A DNA stretch of 64,000 nt from Cupriavidus sp. (GTDB lineage: Bacteria; Pseudomonadota; Gammaproteobacteria; Burkholderiales; Burkholderiaceae): contig JAPSLP010000005.1 of NCBI GenBank assembly GCA_031180665.1, positions 62,001 through 126,000 of the forward strand. Direction: 5' to 3'. Of this stretch, positions 51,448 through 60,804 are shown in pieces. Every line of letters starts with the position of its first letter. Positions within the stretch are counted from its first letter, which is position 1. The translations under genes were made by a program, and so were the position numbers. Below the pieces are notes generated by a model. The model was not told the DNA's origin and did not search any database. It worked only from the letters and a program-made list of their open reading frames with translations.

Positions 51448-53526
51448 ATGCAAGCACGCAGCCGCCTTTTCTCGTCTGAAACCACGCCTTCCATCCCCGC
51501 CCATCCCAGTGCCGCCACTGCGGCGGGCATGCGCAGCGCCAACCCACGCCACCCTGCGAGCGAGCGCGAGCCCTCCATCTCCCTGGTTCAGTCCGATGCG
51601 CATGCAAGGTTCAGCCTGCAGGGTGGGGCGCTGGACGAGTTGATGGCGCCGCGCTCACAGCCGGCAGCATCGAGCTTCTCCGTGCTGCCCGAGCCGGTGC
51701 TGATGCAGGTGACCGACTACCTTGGCCCGGCGGACAGCAGCGCGTTATCTCGTGTGGAACGGCACTGTCATGCCCGATTGGGACCCGCGGTCTTCCGACA
51801 GGGGCTGGCGGTGCGCAGCGATCGTGCATCCACGCTGTCGAACTTCCATGCGGTGATGCGCGACAGTCGACGCCTGCAGCCCGAGCATCGATCGGCGCAG
51901 CTGACTCGACTGGGACGATCGCTTCTGCGCATGCATCGCTTTGTGGTGGGCTACGCCACCGGGCCATTGCTGCAGGAGGTGAAGCAATTGCCGGAGGCGG
52001 TTCGGTCTGCACCGCTCGGTACGGCGGCCGTGGCGATACTCTGCCGCGACGGGTCCGCTTTGGAAAGCAGAGCCGCCGAGCTGCGGGAACTGGAAGCCGC
52101 CTTCATGGACCTTCCCGTACCGCTGCGGGTCGACGCCCTGACGGCCCTGCTCGGAGACATCCGCTTGCAGCCGCTCACTGACCCACTGAGTGGCCGCTGG
52201 GTGGCGAAGCTTGTGACAACTGTGGCGCGGATCGAGCATGTATGGCAATTGCGGGATGCGAGCCGCCCCGATGTCGGGCCGAAATCCGCTTTATCCAATG
52301 TCGAGCGAGCGCTCCGACTCGCGATTGCAGAACTGCCTGCCAATACGCCGGAGGCCTTGCTCGTCGCGTTGGCCATGCCAAGGGGATCGCTCACCGCGAA
52401 GCAGGCCGAAGGACAGTTCCGCTGCCTCATCGATTTCGCTGCGCAACATCCGGGATCGACGGCGGCGCTGGCCTATATCGCGCTCGCCGAGCTACTCCCT
52501 GTGCTACCCGCCAGCCATCACTCAGCCAATTGGCTCGGCACTCTACAGAAACTGGGCAAACTTCCCGCTCAGCTCCATTGTTGGATACTTGAATCGCTCG
52601 CTTATGGGATGCCCAAAGATACCCCCGAACTGCATCAGGCCTACTGGCGATTCCTGCTTGGCCCGGTCATGATGCTGCCCTCGTCGGAGGAACGCTATGT
52701 CGTCCTCCGGCAGCTTTGTCATGCACAGCCTGCGTTGTCTGTGATGCAAAACGGAGATATCCGGGAATCGCTTGTCGCCTTGTGTGCCAAGCAAGAGCAA
52801 CCGTATCGCGCGACCCTTCTGCACCTGGCGTTGGTACGGGGCGAACCGGCCCAGGGACCCTGGTGTGAAGCTGCTGCCCTGATGGACCTCTCCCCTGACG
52901 AGCGTCCTCGAGTACTGCAAGCACTCGCCTTGACGCTGGACCGGGCACCGCAGCGCGAAGTCGCCTGGCGAGAGATTTTCGAATCGGCGCTGCAGTTGCC
53001 GCCCGGCGAGCAGGGCGCGGTTCTGGCCGGACTTGCCAGGACAATGCATCGTCTACCACAAGCGAGCCGGCAGTCGGCGCTGACCCGGCTGTTGGGCCAT
53101 GCGAGGAAATTACCTCGCAAGGACCGCATGGCGATCCTCGAACTACTGGCCGGAGCGCTCCAGGACAGCGCGCTATCGCTCCAGGTCTTCCAGGCCGTAC
53201 GGGAGCTGCCCCGCTTGGACCGCGCCCTGCCGCTCAGCGGACTTGCGGCCAGTCTGGAACAGCTGCCATCGGACGGGCAATGGTCGGCGGCATGGAAGCG
53301 GATACTGCACGAAACCTTGGAACTGCGGCCAAGCGATCGTCTATCCCCGTTGATCGAGCTGGACCGGACCAAGATGCGTTTGCCGATGCTGACACGCTGG
53401 CTTGCCGAATTGAAGCAAGATCGCCAGTTGCAACGGTTGCCCACGGTGGACGCTGCATGCCTGGACGCGTTCCGCCATCTCGCGATGCCGCCGAAATCAA
53501 GCAGCACGCAGGTCCGGCTGCCATGA
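51448..53526 (+). CDS. F-box-like protein with LP-type helical repeats (paralogue B)
   Basis: A 692-aa protein with the same plan as 6176-8404. A disordered Ser/Pro/Ala-rich leader of about 75 residues is followed by an F-box-like segment (77-118: FSVLPEPVLMQVTDYLGPAD, then SRVERHCHARLG). Helical repeats W-x2-I-x3-A-x2-LP-x3-R-x3-L-x2-LA run to the end, for example IFESALQLPPGEQGAVLAGL, GHARKLPRKDRMAILELLAG and AVRELPRLDRALPLSGLAAS. ATG 51448 is preferred to ATG 51427 because AGGAG lies seven bases before it. The central part (about 52.2-52.8 kb) is visibly less GC-rich than its neighbours, suggesting transfer or relaxed codon use. It has no enzyme motif, signal peptide or membrane helix. A host-directed F-box adaptor is inferred, not shown. 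Confidence 0.75.
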   Translation: MQARSRLFSSETTPSIPAHPSAATAAGMRSANPRHPASEREPSISLVQSDAHARFSLQGGALDELMAPRSQPAASSFSVLPEPVLMQVTDYLGPADSSALSRVERHCHARLGPAVFRQGLAVRSDRASTLSNFHAVMRDSRRLQPEHRSAQLTRLGRSLLRMHRFVVGYATGPLLQEVKQLPEAVRSAPLGTAAVAILCRDGSALESRAAELRELEAAFMDLPVPLRVDALTALLGDIRLQPLTDPLSGRWVAKLVTTVARIEHVWQLRDASRPDVGPKSALSNVERALRLAIAELPANTPEALLVALAMPRGSLTAKQAEGQFRCLIDFAAQHPGSTAALAYIALAELLPVLPASHHSANWLGTLQKLGKLPAQLHCWILESLAYGMPKDTPELHQAYWRFLLGPVMMLPSSEERYVVLRQLCHAQPALSVMQNGDIRESLVALCAKQEQPYRATLLHLALVRGEPAQGPWCEAAALMDLSPDERPRVLQALALTLDRAPQREVAWREIFESALQLPPGEQGAVLAGLARTMHRLPQASRQSALTRLLGHARKLPRKDRMAILELLAGALQDSALSLQVFQAVRELPRLDRALPLSGLAASLEQLPSDGQWSAAWKRILHETLELRPSDRLSPLIELDRTKMRLPMLTRWLAELKQDRQLQRLPTVDAACLDAFRHLAMPPKSSSTQVRLP

Positions 53527-53654
53527 AAGAAAGGCAGTCGGTCGATGGATGCGCATCGGCACCCTGTGGCAGGCAGAACTTGCCACCCGGGTAATCGATC
53601 CGGGCGCCGTGCGGGCCGATCGCCGCCGCTGACCGTGCGGAGAAAGGTGGCGCA

Positions 53655-53699
53655 ATGCCATCGGGCCGGCGCCATCGCCGGCCCGACCGTCGATGGCAT
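53655..53699 (-). terminator. compound hairpin after the MHS transporter gene
   Basis: The outer 8-bp stem ATGCCATC/GATGGCAT (53655-53662 / 53692-53699) encloses the perfect 9-bp stem GGGCCGGCG/CGCCGGCCC (53663-53671 / 53676-53684) with a CCAT loop. It touches the transporter stop and lies between convergent genes. There is no U-run, so it may be a weak terminator or a stability element. Confidence 0.5.
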
Positions 53700-55021
53700 C
53701 AATGATCGTGATGCAGGTATTTCGCCTGGCGCGGCAGCCGCAGGCTGACCAGGAAGGCCACCACCATCATCGCGGTCACGTACCAGTAGAAGGCCGACTC
53801 GTGGCCGACCGACTTCAGGCCAAGCGCGACGTATTCCGCCGAGCCGCCGAAGATCGCGTTGGCGATCGCATAGGCCAGGCCCACGCCCAGCGCGCGTACC
53901 TCGGGCGGGAACATCTCGGCCTTGACGATGCCGCTGATCGACGTATAGAGGCTGACCACCGCCATCGACAGCGTGATCAGCACGAAGGCGATCGCCGGAT
54001 TGGTGATGGTATGCAGCGCGGTCAGCACCGGCACCGTGATCAGCGCGCCCAGCGCGCCGAACAGCATCATGTTGGTACGCCGGCCGATGCGGTCCGACAG
54101 CGCGCCGAACACGGGCTGCATGCACATGTAGACGAACAGCGCGCCCGTCATCACGTAGCTGGCGGTCTTGATCGGCATGCCGGCGGTGTTCACCAGGTAC
54201 TTCTGCATGTAGGTGGTGAACGTGTAGAAGATCAGCGAGCCGCCGGCGGTGTAGCCGAGCACGGTGAAGAACGCCGCCTTGTGGTCGCGCAGCAGCGCGA
54301 CCACGCTGCCGGCCTCCTTGGTGTTGCGCGTATCGGCGCTGGACGTCTCATGCAGCGTCCGGCGCAGCAGCAGCGCCACCACCGCGGTGATCGCGCCGAT
54401 CACGAACGGAATGCGCCAGGCCCAGCTCCTGAGCTCCTGCTCGGTGTACAGCTGCTGCAGCACGACCACCACCAGCACCGCCAGCAGCTGGCCGCCGATC
54501 AGCGTCACGTACTGGAACGACGAGAAGAAGCCGCGCCGGCCCTTGAGGGCGACCTCGCTCATGTAGGTGGCGGTGGTGCCGTACTCGCCGCCGACCGACA
54601 GGCCCTGCAGCAGGCGCGCCAGCAGCAGCAGGGCCGGCGCCCACATGCCGATGCTCTCGTAGGTCGGCAGGCAGGCAATCATCAGCGAGCCGGTACACAT
54701 CATCACCACCGAGATCAGCATCGAGCTTTTGCGGCCGTGGCGGTCGGCGATGCGGCCGAACACCCAGCCGCCGATCGGCCGCATCAGGAAGCCGGCGGCG
54801 AATACGCCGGCGGTATTGAGCAGCTGCACGGTGGGATCGGACTGCGGGAAGAAGGAATGCGCGAAATAGATCGCGCAGAAGGCATAGATATAGAAGTCGA
54901 ACCATTCGACGAGATTGCCGGACGACGCCGCGACGATGGCGAACACGCGGCGGCGGCTGTCATGGTCTCTGTCATGGCCTGCCGGGCCGGCCGGAATGGT
55001 GGTGCTGGTCAGTTCTGTCAT
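53699..55021 (-). CDS. MHS-family (MFS) metabolite:H+ symporter, KgtP-like
   Basis: A 440-aa inner-membrane carrier with 12 predicted helices. Family marks are [20 protein letters not shown] at the N-terminus, the [14 protein letters not shown] loop between helices 2 and 3, [20 protein letters not shown], and the central RRTLHET segment. The MHS group moves alpha-ketoglutarate, citrate, shikimate, proline or aromatic acids with protons; the substrate here is not certain. The start at MTELTS (55021) is chosen over an upstream in-frame ATG (55063) on family length. It is monocistronic. A decayed paralogous N-terminus sits at 51219-51282. Confidence 0.9.
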   Translation of the reverse strand: MTELTSTTIPAGPAGHDRDHDSRRRVFAIVAASSGNLVEWFDFYIYAFCAIYFAHSFFPQSDPTVQLLNTAGVFAAGFLMRPIGGWVFGRIADRHGRKSSMLISVVMMCTGSLMIACLPTYESIGMWAPALLLLARLLQGLSVGGEYGTTATYMSEVALKGRRGFFSSFQYVTLIGGQLLAVLVVVVLQQLYTEQELRSWAWRIPFVIGAITAVVALLLRRTLHETSSADTRNTKEAGSVVALLRDHKAAFFTVLGYTAGGSLIFYTFTTYMQKYLVNTAGMPIKTASYVMTGALFVYMCMQPVFGALSDRIGRRTNMMLFGALGALITVPVLTALHTITNPAIAFVLITLSMAVVSLYTSISGIVKAEMFPPEVRALGVGLAYAIANAIFGGSAEYVALGLKSVGHESAFYWYVTAMMVVAFLVSLRLPRQAKYLHHDH

Positions 55022-55318
55022 GGGAGATCGCTGATTGGGACGCTGGCGCGCATGCGCGGACACGCATGCGCCGGCGTCGGGCGAAGCGTGCGGCGGGGGA
55101 CCGCCGCTGCAACAGAGGCCGCCCGCGGGCCAGGGAGCTGGCGGGCGGGCGGCGAGGCGGTATAAGGGTAACCCCTAGGGCGTGATCCTGCACGGCACGG
55201 CGGTGCGGCCGTCGAGGCAGGGCGATGCCGGTCCCCGGCATGGCGCGGGATGGCGCCCGATTGTTCGCGGCGGCGAACACTGTGTCTTGTGGAGCGTTCG
55301 CGGAATGGCGAGCGCCGA

Positions 55319-55435
55319 TGCCCTCTCCCCCGCCCCTCTCCCGCACGCGGGAGAGAGGGGAGCACGACGGCGAGGAGCACGTTCCATGGTTTGCTCCCCT
55401 CTCCCGCTTGCGGGAGAGGGGTTGGGGGAGAGGAC
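55319..55435. repeat. REP-like dispersed palindromic element, copy 3
   Basis: CCCCTCTCCCGCACGCGGGAG (55335-55354 region) and CTCCCCTCTCCCGCTTGCGG (55394 onward, followed by GAGAGGGGTTGGGGGAGAGG) repeat the design of copies 1 and 2. It ends 19 bp from the sbcC stop. The rest of the 432-bp gap 55022-55453 holds no recognised gene; GGGTAACCCCTAGGG at 55167-55181 is AT-richer and may be part of the transporter promoter. Confidence 0.85.
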
Positions 55436-55453
55436 CCGCCGTTCGCTACACCC

Positions 55454-58400
55454 CTACGTCCCCACCACCACCCGGCTCTGGCCGCCGGACAGCCTGCGTA
55501 CATCGATGCGGGTGCCGATGCGCTCGGTCATCTCGTGCACGTGCGAGATCACGCCGACCTTGCGGCCCTGGGCCTGCAGGCTGTCGAGCGCATCCATGGC
55601 GACGCGCAGCGTGTCGGCGTCCAGGCTGCCGAAGCCCTCGTCGATGAACAGCGATTCGACCCGCACGCGATGCGAGGACAGCGAAGCCAGCCCCAGCGCC
55701 AGCGCGAGCGACACCAGGAACGACTCGCCGCCGGACAGCGAATGCACCGAGCGGGCCTCGTCGGCCATGTCCTGGTCGATCACCAGCAGGGCCAGGCTCT
55801 GGCGCACGCGTTCGAGCCGGTAGCGGCGCGACAGCGTGGCCAGGTGCCGGTTGGCGTAGCCGAGCAGGATGTCCAGCGTCATCTGCTGGGCATGGTTGCG
55901 GAACTTCTTGCCGTCGGCCGAGCCGATCAGCTCGTTGAGCACCTGCCAGGTGTGCGCGGTGGCCTGCTGCCGATCGATGCGCGCGATCAGGTCGCTCGCC
56001 TGCGCACGCCGCTCGTCGTCGCGGCGCAGCGTGAAGTCGGCCTCGGCCAGCGCCTGCTTGGCGCGTTCCAGTTCGACCCGGGCCGCGGCAAGCGCGGCTT
56101 CGACGGTCGTCAGGTCGTCCTCGCCGGGCCGGCGTGCCAGATGGCGTTCGCGTTCGGCGCCGCGCGTCTGCACCACGGCGCGCGCCGCATCGACCTCGCG
56201 TTGCAGCGCGTGCAGCGATGCTTCCTCGCGCGCCAGCCAATCGGCATCGAGCGCCAGCAGCGCGCGCAGGCCCGCTTCGTCGAGCGCTGCGGTCGCGGCC
56301 GAGCCATCGTGTCCGTCGTGCCGGGCCTGCAACCAGGCATCGAGCCGCGCCGCGGCTTCGCGCGCCTGCTGGTCCAGCGCCTTGCCTTGGGACTGTGCCT
56401 GTTCGGCGCGCGCGCTCTGCCGTGCCAGCTGTTCGGTGGCAGCCTGGCTGCTCCGCTGTGCCGCCTCGACGCGCGCCGTGGCATCGGCGCTCGCTTGCGC
56501 GAGACGGGCCGAGATCGCCTCGACCGTCAGGCCCGCATCGGCCGTGCCGGCAAACAGCGCGTCGCGCTGCGCCCGTTGTGCGGACAGGCGCGCGTCGGCG
56601 AACGCCAGCGTTTCAGCGGCGTTGCGATGCGCTTCGACCGCATGTTCGTGCGCCTGCGTGGCCGCGGCCAGCGCGCCATCGAGCTGCACGATGCGCTGGC
56701 GCTGCGCGTCGCGTTCGTCGCGATGGCGCACCCAGGTGCCGGCGTCGGTCGTGCAGCGTGCGAGGAACGCCGCCGGATCGTCGTGCCACTGCTGGCGCCA
56801 GTCGACGCCCGCCGCCCGTCCCAGCGCACCCTCGTCCAGTTCGCGCAGGGCCTGCTCGCGCTGCGCCGCCGTTGCCGCCGCCGACTCGCTCGCCGCGCCA
56901 TGACGCAGCGCAAGTTCGGCGGCCAGGGCCTGCGCGCGCTGCAGCGCGCTGTCGGCCGCCGTCTGCTCGCCCTGGCTGGCGTCGAGGCGAAGGCGCGCCG
57001 CCTGCAGTTGCCGGTCGAGATCGCGAAGCCTGGTGTCCAGTTCGGCCGCGCTGCGCTGCTGCGCATCGGCATCGGCCAATTGCTGCGCAAACCAGTCGGC
57101 GCGCTGGTCGGCATCGATCGCTTCCGCCTGCCCGACCTGTACGGCCACCGCGTCGGCTCGCCACTCGCGTTCGGCCCGGTCGCGCTGCTGCTGCGCCGCG
57201 GCCAGGCGCGTGTCGAGCTGCGCCAGCGCTTCGTCGTGGCTGTGCGCCAGCGCGGCGGCGCTGCGTTCGTCCGCGTCGAGCCGGGCCAGCGCTTGCTGGC
57301 AGCGGCGGTACTCGTCCTCCAGCGCGCCCAGCGTGGCTTGCAGCGCCGCGCGCAGCGGCGAATCGTCATGCGCGTAGGGATGTTCGCTGGCGCCGCAGAC
57401 CGGGCAGGGCTCGCCCGGCTCCAGCGTTTCGCGCAATTGCTCCACGCTCTGCTGGCAGGCCGCGAGCGCGCGTTGCCAGGAGCGTTCCGCCTGCGTGGCC
57501 GCCTGCTGCGCCACGGGCCGGGCGGCGCGCGCCGTATCGATGCCCTGCTGGCACTGCTGCCGTTGCGCCCGCAGCGTGTCGCGCTGCTGCATCAGCTCCG
57601 CGATGCGGGCGTCGGCGGCAAGCCGCTCGCGCCAGCGCGCCGCTGCCTGCTGCAGGGCGTCGCGGTGCCGCTGCAATTCGACGGCGCGGGCGGCGATGGC
57701 ATCGCGGTCGTGGCCGGCCAGCGCCTGCTGCGCCAGCGCGTACTGCCGCTGCGCGTCGTGCAGCGACTGGGCGGCCGCGGCGAGCCGCGCCCGCACCTGC
57801 GACTGGTCGCGCCGGGCCTTGGCCAGCTGCTCGGCCAGTTGCGCGACCTCTCGCGTGGCGGTGACGTGCCGGCCGTGCCAATCGCCGGCCTGCGCGAACA
57901 GCGCCTCCCAGCGCGGCCATTGGGCGCCGAGCGCCTCGAGGCCGGCATGCCGCGCGAGCCAGTCCTCGGCGCCGGCCAGCGCCGTGCCGGCGGATTCGCG
58001 CTGCGCCTGCAGGCGAGCCTGTTCGCGGCGCGCTTGCTCCAATGCCTGTTCCGCCTGCCGATGCGCCAGGGCCGCGCGCTCGCGGTCCGGCGTCAGCGTC
58101 GCGATCACGGCGTCGAATTCGCGCGCCTGTGCCAGGCGCGGCGCCATCTCGGCCTCGGCGTGGCGCGCCACGTCCAGGGCGGCGGCAGCGCGCTGCCGTT
58201 CGGCCTGCGCGTCGCGTGCCGCGCGCTCGGCCGCCGCCTGCGCCTCGGCGGCGCGCGATAGCTCCTGGCGCTGCGCCTCGCGCTGTGCGCCCAGTCGATC
58301 GACCTCGGCCACCAGCGCCCGCGCAGCCTGCGCCGCATGCGCGTCCGCGAGGCGGGCGCGCCGCGGCGCGGCGGCATCGTGCGCGGCGGCGGCGGCCTGG

Positions 58401-59251
58401 TGCCGGGCGAGCGCCTGCTGTTCGAGCTTGGCCAGTTCGGCGGCGTCGGCGTGCCAGCGCACCTGCGCCTCGTGTTGCCGCAGCCGTTCGTCCAGCGCCG
58501 CGACCGTGTCCTGTTGCTGCCGGCGTTGCAACTCGCATTGCGCGCGCGTCTGCGCGTCCAGCGGCTGGAGCTGCGCGGCCTGCTCGCGCAACTGGCGCAG
58601 GGCTTCCTGCTCGGCTTTGTTGCGCTCGAACGCGCGCCGGGAGATCGCCTCGAAGCGGCCGGTGCCGGTCAGCGCCTGCAGCAGCGCCGCGCGTTCGTCG
58701 TCGCCGGCCTTCAGGAAGGCGAAGAACTCGTTCTGCGCCAGCAGCACCGCACGCGTGAACTGCTCGAAGGTCAGCCCGACGCGCTCGACGATCGCGGCCT
58801 GGACCTCGGTTTTCAGTCCGCCGCCGACCGGCTCCTCCCCGGGCAGCCGCGCCAGCGACATCTGCGTCTGCTGCAGCTTGCCGCCGGCCTTGGTGCGCGC
58901 GCGGCGCACGTTCCAGCGGGCACGGTAGGCCAGCCCGTCGCCGCCGACGAAGTCGACCTCGGCGTGGCCCTCGGCGGCGCCGCGGCGCAGCAGCGTGCGC
59001 GTGTCGTGCGCGCCGATGGTCTCGCCCGCGACATCGGGCAGCACCGTGGCGCGGCTGCCGACCCGGGCGACGCGCGGGGTCTCGTCGTACAGCGCGAGAC
59101 ACAGCGCATCGAGCAGCGTGCTCTTGCCCGCGCCGGTGGGGCCGCAGATCGCGAACAGGCCGGCCGAGGCCAGCGGTTCGGCAGTGAAGTCGATGGCGAA
59201 CTCGCCCGACAGCGAGGCCAGGTTGCGGCCGCGAATGGCGAGGATCCTCAT
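55454..59251 (-). CDS. sbcC: SbcC, ATPase subunit of the SbcCD nuclease
   Basis: A 1265-aa SMC/Rad50-like protein. Walker A is GPTGAGKS (37-44). Two long Ala/Gln/Glu/Arg-rich coiled-coil arms flank the zinc hook CPVC (about residues 613-616, in PCPVCGASEHPYAH). The C-terminal lobe has the LSGGESFLVSLALALGLASL signature (about 1168 on) and Walker B LFIDEGFGSLDADTL. With SbcD it cleaves hairpins and blocked DNA ends. It overlaps sbcD by 4 bp (ATGA). The open frame continues upstream through sbcD in another reading frame, but only this start gives the Rad50 N-terminus (MRILAIRGRNLASLSGEF). Somewhat longer than E. coli SbcC. Confidence 0.96.
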   Translation of the reverse strand: MRILAIRGRNLASLSGEFAIDFTAEPLASAGLFAICGPTGAGKSTLLDALCLALYDETPRVARVGSRATVLPDVAGETIGAHDTRTLLRRGAAEGHAEVDFVGGDGLAYRARWNVRRARTKAGGKLQQTQMSLARLPGEEPVGGGLKTEVQAAIVERVGLTFEQFTRAVLLAQNEFFAFLKAGDDERAALLQALTGTGRFEAISRRAFERNKAEQEALRQLREQAAQLQPLDAQTRAQCELQRRQQQDTVAALDERLRQHEAQVRWHADAAELAKLEQQALARHQAAAAAHDAAAPRRARLADAHAAQAARALVAEVDRLGAQREAQRQELSRAAEAQAAAERAARDAQAERQRAAAALDVARHAEAEMAPRLAQAREFDAVIATLTPDRERAALAHRQAEQALEQARREQARLQAQRESAGTALAGAEDWLARHAGLEALGAQWPRWEALFAQAGDWHGRHVTATREVAQLAEQLAKARRDQSQVRARLAAAAQSLHDAQRQYALAQQALAGHDRDAIAARAVELQRHRDALQQAAARWRERLAADARIAELMQQRDTLRAQRQQCQQGIDTARAARPVAQQAATQAERSWQRALAACQQSVEQLRETLEPGEPCPVCGASEHPYAHDDSPLRAALQATLGALEDEYRRCQQALARLDADERSAAALAHSHDEALAQLDTRLAAAQQQRDRAEREWRADAVAVQVGQAEAIDADQRADWFAQQLADADAQQRSAAELDTRLRDLDRQLQAARLRLDASQGEQTAADSALQRAQALAAELALRHGAASESAAATAAQREQALRELDEGALGRAAGVDWRQQWHDDPAAFLARCTTDAGTWVRHRDERDAQRQRIVQLDGALAAATQAHEHAVEAHRNAAETLAFADARLSAQRAQRDALFAGTADAGLTVEAISARLAQASADATARVEAAQRSSQAATEQLARQSARAEQAQSQGKALDQQAREAAARLDAWLQARHDGHDGSAATAALDEAGLRALLALDADWLAREEASLHALQREVDAARAVVQTRGAERERHLARRPGEDDLTTVEAALAAARVELERAKQALAEADFTLRRDDERRAQASDLIARIDRQQATAHTWQVLNELIGSADGKKFRNHAQQMTLDILLGYANRHLATLSRRYRLERVRQSLALLVIDQDMADEARSVHSLSGGESFLVSLALALGLASLSSHRVRVESLFIDEGFGSLDADTLRVAMDALDSLQAQGRKVGVISHVHEMTERIGTRIDVRRLSGGQSRVVVGT

Positions 59252-60504
59252 GGCGCGGCCACCTCGTCCGGCGCCTGCAGCAGTTCGGCCAGCGCCGCCG
59301 CCAGCGTGGCGGGCGCCTCGGCGCCATGCCGCTCGCGATACAGCGAGGCAAACACCGCGGCCGGATCGAGCCGGTTCAGGTCGTCGAGCGACAGCATCGG
59401 CGCGGGCGCCTCGCCGGCCGCGGCGGCGGCGCTGACCTCGATGCGCGCCAGGCGCACCGGCTTGCCGTCGAGCGCCGCCTCCACCTTGGCACGCAGCGCG
59501 GGCTCGGGGCCGTCCAGCGCGACGCGGACCTGCAGATAGGGCTGCCGTGCGTCGGGCAGCGGCGGCAGGTCGAGCGCGCGCAGCGCATCGAGCGCCTGTT
59601 CGACCGGCCGGGGCGTCAGGGGGACGCGCATCAGGTCGACCGGCCTGGGCACCGGGATCGCACGCCATTCGGCCAGTGTTTCGCCTTCGAGCCGGGCGCT
59701 GACGACCTGGTGCGGGTAGTGGATCTCGGAGAACGACATCGGCAGCGGACTGCCGCTGTAGCGGATGTGCTCGTGGCGGCCGACCTTCTGCGGCCGATGC
59801 AGATGTCCCAGCGCGACATAGGCGATGGTCGGGTCGAAGATGCCGGCCGGCAGTGCCTCGGCGCCGCCGATCACGATGCGGCGCTCCGAGTCCTCCGAGA
59901 CCTCGCCGTCGCGCATATGGCAGTGGCCGAGCGCGACGATGGGCTGGCCCGGTTGCCGGCGGGCCTGCGCCAGTTCGAGCGCGCCGCGATAGAGCGCCGC
60001 GACGCCGGCCTGGTACGGGTCCGTGTCGGCATGCTCCGAAGCGCCGTCGACGCGCGGCACATCGCTGGGGCGCAGGAAGGGGATGGCCAGGCACCACGCC
60101 GCGATCCGGCCCTGCGCGTCGCGCACCGGAACCACCAGCCTTTCCATGTCGATCGCGCCGTCGGGCAGCCGATGGACCTGGCCGACACAGGCCGCGCCGA
60201 ACCAGTCGAGGAACGGCGCGGGAGCCTCCAGCCGCGCGGGCGAGTCGTGATTGCCGGCGATCATCACGACCGCCAGATGGGGGCGCCGGCGCCGTGCCTC
60301 GGTCAGGAAGCGGTACAGCTGGCGCTGCGCCGCGGCCGAGGGATTGGCGGTGTCGAAGATGTCGCCGGCGACCAGCAGCAGGTCGGTGGCCTCGGCGTCG
60401 AGCGTATCGAGCAGCCAGTCGAGGAAGTGCTGATGTTCGTGGGTACGGTCGTAGTGATGCAGGGTCTGGCCCAGATGCCAGTCCGAGGTGTGCAGCAGTC
60501 GCAT
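59248..60504 (-). CDS. sbcD: SbcD, nuclease subunit of the SbcCD complex
   Basis: A 418-aa Mre11-like metallophosphoesterase. Metal-binding motifs are in order: DWHLG (8-12), GDIFD (47-51), GNHD (84-87), GHCHMRDG and GHLHRPQ. A C-terminal capping domain (TPRPVEQALDALRALDLPPL) contacts SbcC. It acts as a Mn-dependent nuclease on hairpins and DNA ends. It is the first gene of the sbcDC operon; the ribosome site before ATG 60504 is weak. Confidence 0.96.
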   Translation of the reverse strand: MRLLHTSDWHLGQTLHHYDRTHEHQHFLDWLLDTLDAEATDLLLVAGDIFDTANPSAAAQRQLYRFLTEARRRRPHLAVVMIAGNHDSPARLEAPAPFLDWFGAACVGQVHRLPDGAIDMERLVVPVRDAQGRIAAWCLAIPFLRPSDVPRVDGASEHADTDPYQAGVAALYRGALELAQARRQPGQPIVALGHCHMRDGEVSEDSERRIVIGGAEALPAGIFDPTIAYVALGHLHRPQKVGRHEHIRYSGSPLPMSFSEIHYPHQVVSARLEGETLAEWRAIPVPRPVDLMRVPLTPRPVEQALDALRALDLPPLPDARQPYLQVRVALDGPEPALRAKVEAALDGKPVRLARIEVSAAAAAGEAPAPMLSLDDLNRLDPAAVFASLYRERHGAEAPATLAAALAELLQAPDEVAAP

Positions 60505-60608
60505 GCTGGGGAAGGGGACTTTCGAGGATGGCCCAGACGATAGCAGAGATCGGTGCCGGGTCCGGCTCGGGTCGGCGCAGGGTTCGCTCAGGCCGATGCG
60601 GCAGCCTC

Positions 60609-60637
60609 CTGCACGATCGGGAGAATCGGGCTACACT
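60609..60637 (+). promoter_or_regulatory. possible promoter of tRNA-Cys
   Basis: CTGCAC (60609-60614), a 17-bp spacer and TACACT (60632-60637) lie 39 bp before the tRNA. The -10 is good and the -35 is weak. Confidence 0.45.
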
Positions 60638-60676
60638 GCGGCCCGCGCTCTTCGCAGCGCACCGCTTCAGAACAGC

Positions 60677-60750
60677 GGCGGGGTGGCAGAGTGGCATGCC
60701 ACGGCCTGCAAAGCCGTGTACGACGGTTCGATTCCGTTCCCCCGCCTCCA
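60677..60750 (+). tRNA. tRNA-Cys (GCA)
   Basis: A 74-nt gene including encoded CCA. The acceptor stem GGCGGGG (60677-60683) pairs with CCCCGCC (60740-60746), then T and CCA. The anticodon arm is CGGC-CTGCAAA-GCCG, with anticodon GCA at 60708-60710. The T-loop TTCGATT is conserved. It stands alone between sbcD and dmeF, which are on the other strand. Confidence 0.97.
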
Positions 60751-60804
60751 GATTTCCTGCCCGCGCCAGTGCGACCGGCGCGAGCCGCCGAGCCGCCGAG
60801 CCGT

